From Pseudomonadota bacterium (GTDB lineage: Bacteria > Pseudomonadota > Alphaproteobacteria > Reyranellales > Reyranellaceae): a stretch of DNA of 17,895 nt. Where the stretch lies: assembly GCA_023436825.1 (NCBI GenBank), contig JAEZHS010000619.1, forward strand, positions 1 through 17,895, given 5' to 3'. The first letter of the stretch is position 1. Each line of letters begins with the position of its first letter. Positions 14,205 through 17,895 of the stretch are shown here, in pieces. Under the pieces are notes generated by a model. It did no database searches and had not been told where the DNA came from. It saw only the letters and a list, made by a program, of their open reading frames with translations. The position numbers and the translations under genes are program-made.

Positions 14205-15287
14205 TTATCGTCCGCGCGTAAGCACGAAGCGTGAGACGAACGGGCTGGTCAGGATGATCAGGAACAGGCGGAAGAGATGGTGGGTCGCCACCATCGCTAC
14301 CTCGACGCCGAGCGCCAGGCCGATCAGGCTCATCTCGGCGAAGCCGCCGGGGGCGTAGGAGAGCACGGTCGCATCGATGCTGAGGCCGGTCATCGCGTGG
14401 GTGATCTCGGCGAAGCCAACGGCGCAGCCGATCAGGAGCACGGCGGCGCCGACCGACGCGCCAATCTCCTTGTGCAGCTGGTTGACGGCCGTACCGACGA
14501 AGCGGCAGCCGATGCCGCAGCCGACGACGACCTGTGCGGCTGCCACCAGTTCGCCGGGCGGTTTGGAATCGGTGAAGCCCGAGAGATGGGCGACGGCGCT
14601 CATCAGCATCGGCCCGATCATGAAGGCGGCCGGCAGGCGTAGCGCCCGGCCGACCACCGCGCCGATCAGGCCGCAGGCGATCAGGATCGCCCAGTCTCGC
14701 CAGTCGTTGTGAGTCGGATGCGGCATGGTGAGCACGCTGGTCTGCGCGCCCTGCACCAGCCGGTACCAGACCGGAATCGTGAGCACGACGGTGAGGATGC
14801 GCAGGGCGTGCGCGAGTGCGATCGAGCGCTCCTGGCCGCCCATGGCGCCGCCCATGATGGTCATGTCGTTCAGCCCGCCCGGCATGGCGGCGAAATAGCA
14901 GGTGACCTTGTCCCACATGGTGAAGCGGCGGAACCAGAAGTAGCTCAGCGTCGCGCCGGTCATGGTCATGCCGGTCAGTACGCCGAGGCTCACCGCCCAC
15001 CTGCCGAGCTGGTGGATGAGTTCGGGCGAGAAGCCCGAGCCCAGCAGCACACCCATGATGATGACCATGCCCTGGCGCAGGCGCACGCTCATGCCGATGC
15101 GGAGCCCTGCGAAGGCGGCAACGGTGGAGAAGACGCAGGCGCCCAGCATCCAGGCGAGCGGCATGCGCAGCCAGTTGAACACGAAGCCGCCCACCGTGCC
15201 GATCACGATCGCGAGCAGGAGCGGCCGATAGCCCTCGTGGCCGATGATGTGCTTCTTCTCGGAATTGACGGGGAGCGCCTTGCTCAA
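14205..15287 (-). CDS. AbrB-family membrane protein (COG3180, putative transporter)
   Basis: A polytopic inner-membrane protein of 360 residues with two similar halves, each with an AbrB-duplication pattern: LPLAWMLGA-like RMPLAWMLGACVFS in the first and LPAAFMIGPMLMS in the second, plus AAMPGGLNDMTIMGGAMGG and SYAPGGFAEMSLIGLALG. The family is often labelled putative ammonia monooxygenase, which is misleading; it looks like a transporter or regulator of unknown substrate. The start is TTG at 15287, sharing TTGA with the NAD kinase stop, with AAGGAG 11 bases upstream; the longer ORF from 15626 is a shadow of NAD kinase. About ten hydrophobic helices follow. Confidence 0.9.
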   Translation of the reverse strand: MSKALPVNSEKKHIIGHEGYRPLLLAIVIGTVGGFVFNWLRMPLAWMLGACVFSTVAAFAGLRIGMSVRLRQGMVIIMGVLLGSGFSPELIHQLGRWAVSLGVLTGMTMTGATLSYFWFRRFTMWDKVTCYFAAMPGGLNDMTIMGGAMGGQERSIALAHALRILTVVLTIPVWYRLVQGAQTSVLTMPHPTHNDWRDWAILIACGLIGAVVGRALRLPAAFMIGPMLMSAVAHLSGFTDSKPPGELVAAAQVVVGCGIGCRFVGTAVNQLHKEIGASVGAAVLLIGCAVGFAEITHAMTGLSIDATVLSYAPGGFAEMSLIGLALGVEVAMVATHHLFRLFLIILTSPFVSRFVLTRGR

Positions 15288-16066
15288 TGGTCGAACTGCT
15301 CCTTCAGGATCCGCTCCTCGAGATCGTGCTCGGGATCGAACAGGAGGGTGAGGTCGATGTCGGTCGCTTCGGTCACGGTGACCCGGGCGACGTTGGCGAT
15401 CTCGACGGAATCGGCGGCGGCGGCGACGGGGCGCTTGCGCGGATCCAGCACGGTGAGCTCGACCTTGGAATGGCGCGGCAGCAATGCGCCGCGCCAGCGT
15501 CGTGGCCGGAAGGCGTTTATCGGCGTGAGCGCCAGCAGGCCCGCACCGAGTGGCAGGATCGGCCCGTGGGCCGACAGATTGTAGGCGGTCGAGCCGGCAG
15601 GCGTGGCGACCAACACGCCGTCGCAATAGAGGTCGGGCAGCCGCTTCCTGCCGTCGACCGAGATGGCGATGCGCGCGGTTTGGCGGCTGGAGCGCAGCAG
15701 CGACACCTCGTTGATGGCGATGACCTCGTGCGCGCGGCCGCGGGTGTTGATGGCGAGCATGCGCAACGGCGTCAGGCTGACCTGCCGCGCCTGACGCAGG
15801 CGCTGCATCAGGCCCGCTTCCTTGAAGGTGTTCATCAGGAAGCCGATGGTGCCGAGGTTCATGCCGTAGATCGGTGTGCCGCGATGGATGTGGCGATGGA
15901 GCGTCTGCAGCATCAGCCCGTCTCCGCCCAGAGCGACGACGATATCGGCCTGGGCCGGCGGCACCGCGCCATAGCGCTTCTTGAGCTTGGCCCGGGCGCT
16001 GCGGGCAGCGGGGGTCGGCGCCGCGACAAAGGCGAGGCGGAGGGCGGAATTGGAGGGGGAAGCCAT
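15284..16066 (-). CDS. nadK: NAD kinase
   Basis: It phosphorylates NAD to NADP in the cytosol; 260 residues, a usual size for alphaproteobacterial NadK. Signatures are GGDG (47-50) with the phosphate-binding aspartate, GMNLGTIGFLMN (68-79), NE in AINEVSLLR (119-120) and the strongly conserved ATPAGSTAYNLSAHGPI (154-170). The start at 16066 (ATG) gives MASPSNSALRLAFVA, entering the first strand as expected, although no good ribosome-binding site is visible before it. It is divergent from the TauD-like gene across 100 bases and translationally coupled to the AbrB-type gene by a TTGA overlap. Confidence 0.96.
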   Translation of the reverse strand: MASPSNSALRLAFVAAPTPAARSARAKLKKRYGAVPPAQADIVVALGGDGLMLQTLHRHIHRGTPIYGMNLGTIGFLMNTFKEAGLMQRLRQARQVSLTPLRMLAINTRGRAHEVIAINEVSLLRSSRQTARIAISVDGRKRLPDLYCDGVLVATPAGSTAYNLSAHGPILPLGAGLLALTPINAFRPRRWRGALLPRHSKVELTVLDPRKRPVAAAADSVEIANVARVTVTEATDIDLTLLFDPEHDLEERILKEQFDH

Positions 16067-16166
16067 CAGGGTGTCTGCAATGCCATTAATGCAAGTTTCG
16101 TACTATAGCCGCCCGCCACGACCGTGCGTTAAATTCACCCTTGCATAAGAACTGAGGAGGAACGCG

Positions 16167-17045
16167 ATGGAGCTGGTGCCGCTGGGACCGGGATTTGGCG
16201 TCGAGGTCAAGGGCGTGAGCATGCTCGACGTCGCCTCGGATGGCGATGCATACAAGGCGGTGCGCGCCGCCTTCGAGGAGCATTCCCTGCTGGTGTTCCG
16301 CAACCAGGCTATCGCCGACGACATCCAGGTCGCCTACAGCCGCGCCTTTGGTCCGCTCGAGCTCACCAAGGTAGCGTCGCTGGGCGCCGGCGGCTTCTAT
16401 TCCAAGCTCACCAATATCGGCGAGAAGGGCGAGATCGTGCCGCCCGATCATCGCCAGGTGCTGGTGGCCCAGGCCAACGCGCTTTGGCATACCGACTCAT
16501 CCTTCAAGAAGACGCCGGCGCTTGCCTCGGTACTCACCGCACGCGTCCTGCCGGGCGAGGATGGCGACACCGAGTTCACCTCGACGCGGCTTGCCTGGGA
16601 TCGGCTGCCTGCGGACCTGCAGGCGAAGCTGAAGGATGCCGTTGCGACCCACTCCTATGCCAACAGCCGCGACCAGATCCATCCTGATCTCGCCAATGCG
16701 GAGGAGCGCAAGGCGCTGCCGCCGGTGCGCTGGCGGCTGAACTGGCGCAACCCGGCCAACGACCGGCGCGCGCTCTACGTCGCGAGCCATGCCTATGCCA
16801 TCGACGGCATGGACGACCGCGCCGCCCGCCAGCTCCTGGCTGAACTGCTCGACGAAGCGACACGACGGGAGTTCGTCTACACTCACAAGTGGCGTCAGGG
16901 CGACGCCGTCATGTGGGACAACCGCGCCATGCTCCATCGCGGCCGGCCGTGGGACTACAAGAAGGAACGGTCGATGATCCGCACGACCATTTCGGCGACC
17001 GATGCTGATGGGCTGGCCGAGGTGCGGCCGCCGGTCGTGCATTAG
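16167..17045 (+). CDS. TauD/TfdA-family Fe(II)/2-oxoglutarate dioxygenase
   Basis: A cytosolic Fe(II)- and 2-oxoglutarate-dependent dioxygenase of 292 residues. The iron facial triad is visible as His108 and Asp110 in LWHTDSS and His257 in MLHRGRPWD. Arg268, 11 residues after the last histidine, is placed to bind 2-oxoglutarate, and Arg272 to hold an acidic substrate, with the same spacing as in E. coli TauD. The family oxidises taurine, 2,4-D, alkyl sulfates or other acids; the substrate cannot be told from this. The ATG at 16167 follows GAGGAGGAACGCG. The upstream 100 bases must hold divergent promoters with nadK, but I see no clear boxes. A truncated protease reading frame begins right after its stop. 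Confidence 0.94.
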   Translation: MELVPLGPGFGVEVKGVSMLDVASDGDAYKAVRAAFEEHSLLVFRNQAIADDIQVAYSRAFGPLELTKVASLGAGGFYSKLTNIGEKGEIVPPDHRQVLVAQANALWHTDSSFKKTPALASVLTARVLPGEDGDTEFTSTRLAWDRLPADLQAKLKDAVATHSYANSRDQIHPDLANAEERKALPPVRWRLNWRNPANDRRALYVASHAYAIDGMDDRAARQLLAELLDEATRREFVYTHKWRQGDAVMWDNRAMLHRGRPWDYKKERSMIRTTISATDADGLAEVRPPVVH

Positions 17046-17756
17046 CCACCACCCGTCTGTAGGTGGGAAGAGATCATCAAGGGTGATTTGCCGGGCTTCG
17101 ATGTGCCCGGCTACGGTTTCGTCGACGATCTGCTGATATCCGCGAGCGTCACCTCCATAGACGGGCCAGGACGAGTCCTTGCCGAGGCCGGGCCGGCCTG
17201 GGTTCGCGTCTCGGGACGCCTGCCTATTCATGGCGTCATGAGGTTCGATTCGGCCGACGTCATGATGGCGATCAACAACGGCAGTTTCCAGGACATGGTG
17301 CTGCACGAGATGGGACACGTGCTGGGTATCGGATCGCTGTGGGCGGCCTTCGGGCTGAAGGACGGCGCCGGATCGGCGTATTTCGGCCAGTATGGCCTGG
17401 AGGCCTACCATCAGCTCGGCGGCCCCGGCTCCTTCGTGCCTCTCGAGACTACCGGTGGGCCAGGCACGGCTGGCGTGCACTGGTCGGAAGCCGTGTTCGG
17501 CAACGAGCTGATGACGGGCTTCATCTCCGGGCCCAACAATCCGCTCAGCCGAGTAACGATCGGCGGACTGCGCGACCTGGGCTACAGCGTCGACTATGGC
17601 GGGGCGACGCCCTACCGCATCCCCGCTCGGGCTCTGGACGGGCAGGGCGGGGTGTGGAGCGTGGCGGCCGATCGGCGGTCCAGCCTCGACGTGGTATTCG
17701 CGACTGAGGACGAAGACGAGAACGTCTGGCCGATCCGGATCCATAGAGCATCGTAG
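17046..17756 (+). pseudogene. 5'-truncated leishmanolysin-like metalloprotease domain
   Basis: The frame encodes the catalytic part of a leishmanolysin-like (M8-type) zinc protease: HEMGHVLGIGSLW with His73, Glu74 and His77 (counted from TTG 17088), the distant third ligand His131 in GVHWSEAVFGNELMTG, and Met142 as the Met-turn. The upstream conserved piece RWEEIIKGDLPGF is encoded in frame at 17061-17099, before the only start codon (TTG 17088), and the frame is closed at the dioxygenase stop (17043-17045). The signal peptide and N-terminal half expected for a secreted protease are therefore missing. The C-terminus is intact and followed by a hairpin. Either the gene is a remnant joined to the dioxygenase gene by a deletion, or a shortened protein is made from TTG. 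Confidence 0.75.
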
Positions 17757-17759
17757 GCT

Positions 17760-17784
17760 CGAGCGGCCGCCGAAGGGCCGCTCG
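17760..17784. terminator. Hairpin between convergent genes
   Basis: Perfect 9-base arms CGAGCGGCC/GGCCGCTCG around a 7-base loop lie between the protease remnant and the convergent gene at the window end. No T-run is present on either strand, so a bidirectional terminator is likely by position but not proven. Confidence 0.55.
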
Positions 17785-17808
17785 CAAACCCGCCTGCACG
17801 AAGTCCAG

Positions 17809-17895
17809 CTACTCCGCCGCCTCCAGCCGCTGCTGGTTCTGTCGCGCCGCGATCTTGGCGCGCGCGAGATCCTCGCCGCGGCGCTTGCTGAGGGC
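17809..17895 (-). CDS. C-terminal end of an unidentified protein (partial)
   Basis: The last 28 codons of a minus-strand gene that continues beyond the window. The tail is charged and helical (SKRRGEDLARAKIAARQNQQ, ending LEAAE) and terminates with TAG at 17811-17809. The strong GC3 pattern and the hairpin just downstream support a real gene end. Too little is present to name a family. Confidence 0.6.
   Translation of the reverse strand, partial: ALSKRRGEDLARAKIAARQNQQRLEAAE

Noticed and set aside
16067..16166. Promoter boxes in the nadK/TauD divergent gap
   Set aside because: TACTAT and TTGCAT occur, but not at a convincing mutual spacing for either gene.

Overview
The window is high-GC DNA (about two thirds G+C by eye) from what is most likely a metabolically versatile alphaproteobacterium. 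The inference rests on the gene mix: a Bug-type solute receptor, ABC uptake genes, a YtcJ-like amidohydrolase, a YcsI/KipI pair, an AbrB-type membrane protein, and many GGGGAGG- and GGTCCG-type palindromic repeats between genes. A Rhodospirillales/Reyranella-like or Bradyrhizobium-like soil or freshwater organism would fit, but no rRNA or other marker gene is present to prove it. No tRNA, rRNA, CRISPR array, prophage or intact insertion sequence was seen.

Layout. (1) 96-2190, plus strand: a dienelactone hydrolase and a DHA2-type MFS exporter, separated by a long palindrome. (2) 2223-3799, minus strand: a DUF1445 (YcsI-like) gene and a KipI/PxpB gene joined by a GTGA overlap; the usual partners PxpC and PxpA are absent from the window. 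(3) About 3886-4721: no intact gene. It holds the frameshifted 3' remnant of a second Bug receptor gene, several strong inverted repeats, a good sigma-70-like promoter with no gene behind it, and a folded 93-base element. (4) 4722-9530, minus strand: an iron/phosphonate/polyamine-type ABC importer (binding protein, ATPase, fused double permease) followed by a Bug/TTT receptor. (5) 9616-13419, plus strand: DUF1801 protein, amidohydrolase, CobW-family GTPase and SDR oxidoreductase in a tight run. (6) 13425-16066, minus strand: a small zincin-like protein, an AbrB-family membrane protein and NAD kinase. (7) 16167-17756, plus strand: a TauD/TfdA dioxygenase and, abutting it, a leishmanolysin-like protease domain without its N-terminus. 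(8) The last 87 bases are the 3' end of an unidentified minus-strand gene.

How it fits together. The intact genes look like accessory catabolism and uptake: import of small anionic or chelated solutes, ring or lactone cleavage, amide hydrolysis and oxidation, with NAD kinase as the only clear housekeeping gene. I found no defence system or other obvious new multi-gene machine. The most unusual signal is in the DNA between genes. At least three palindromic repeat families sit at gene boundaries, and at three of them the repeat itself supplies the start codon or Shine-Dalgarno sequence of the next gene. Two copies of one family differ in sequence but keep their base pairing, which suggests selection on RNA or cruciform structure.
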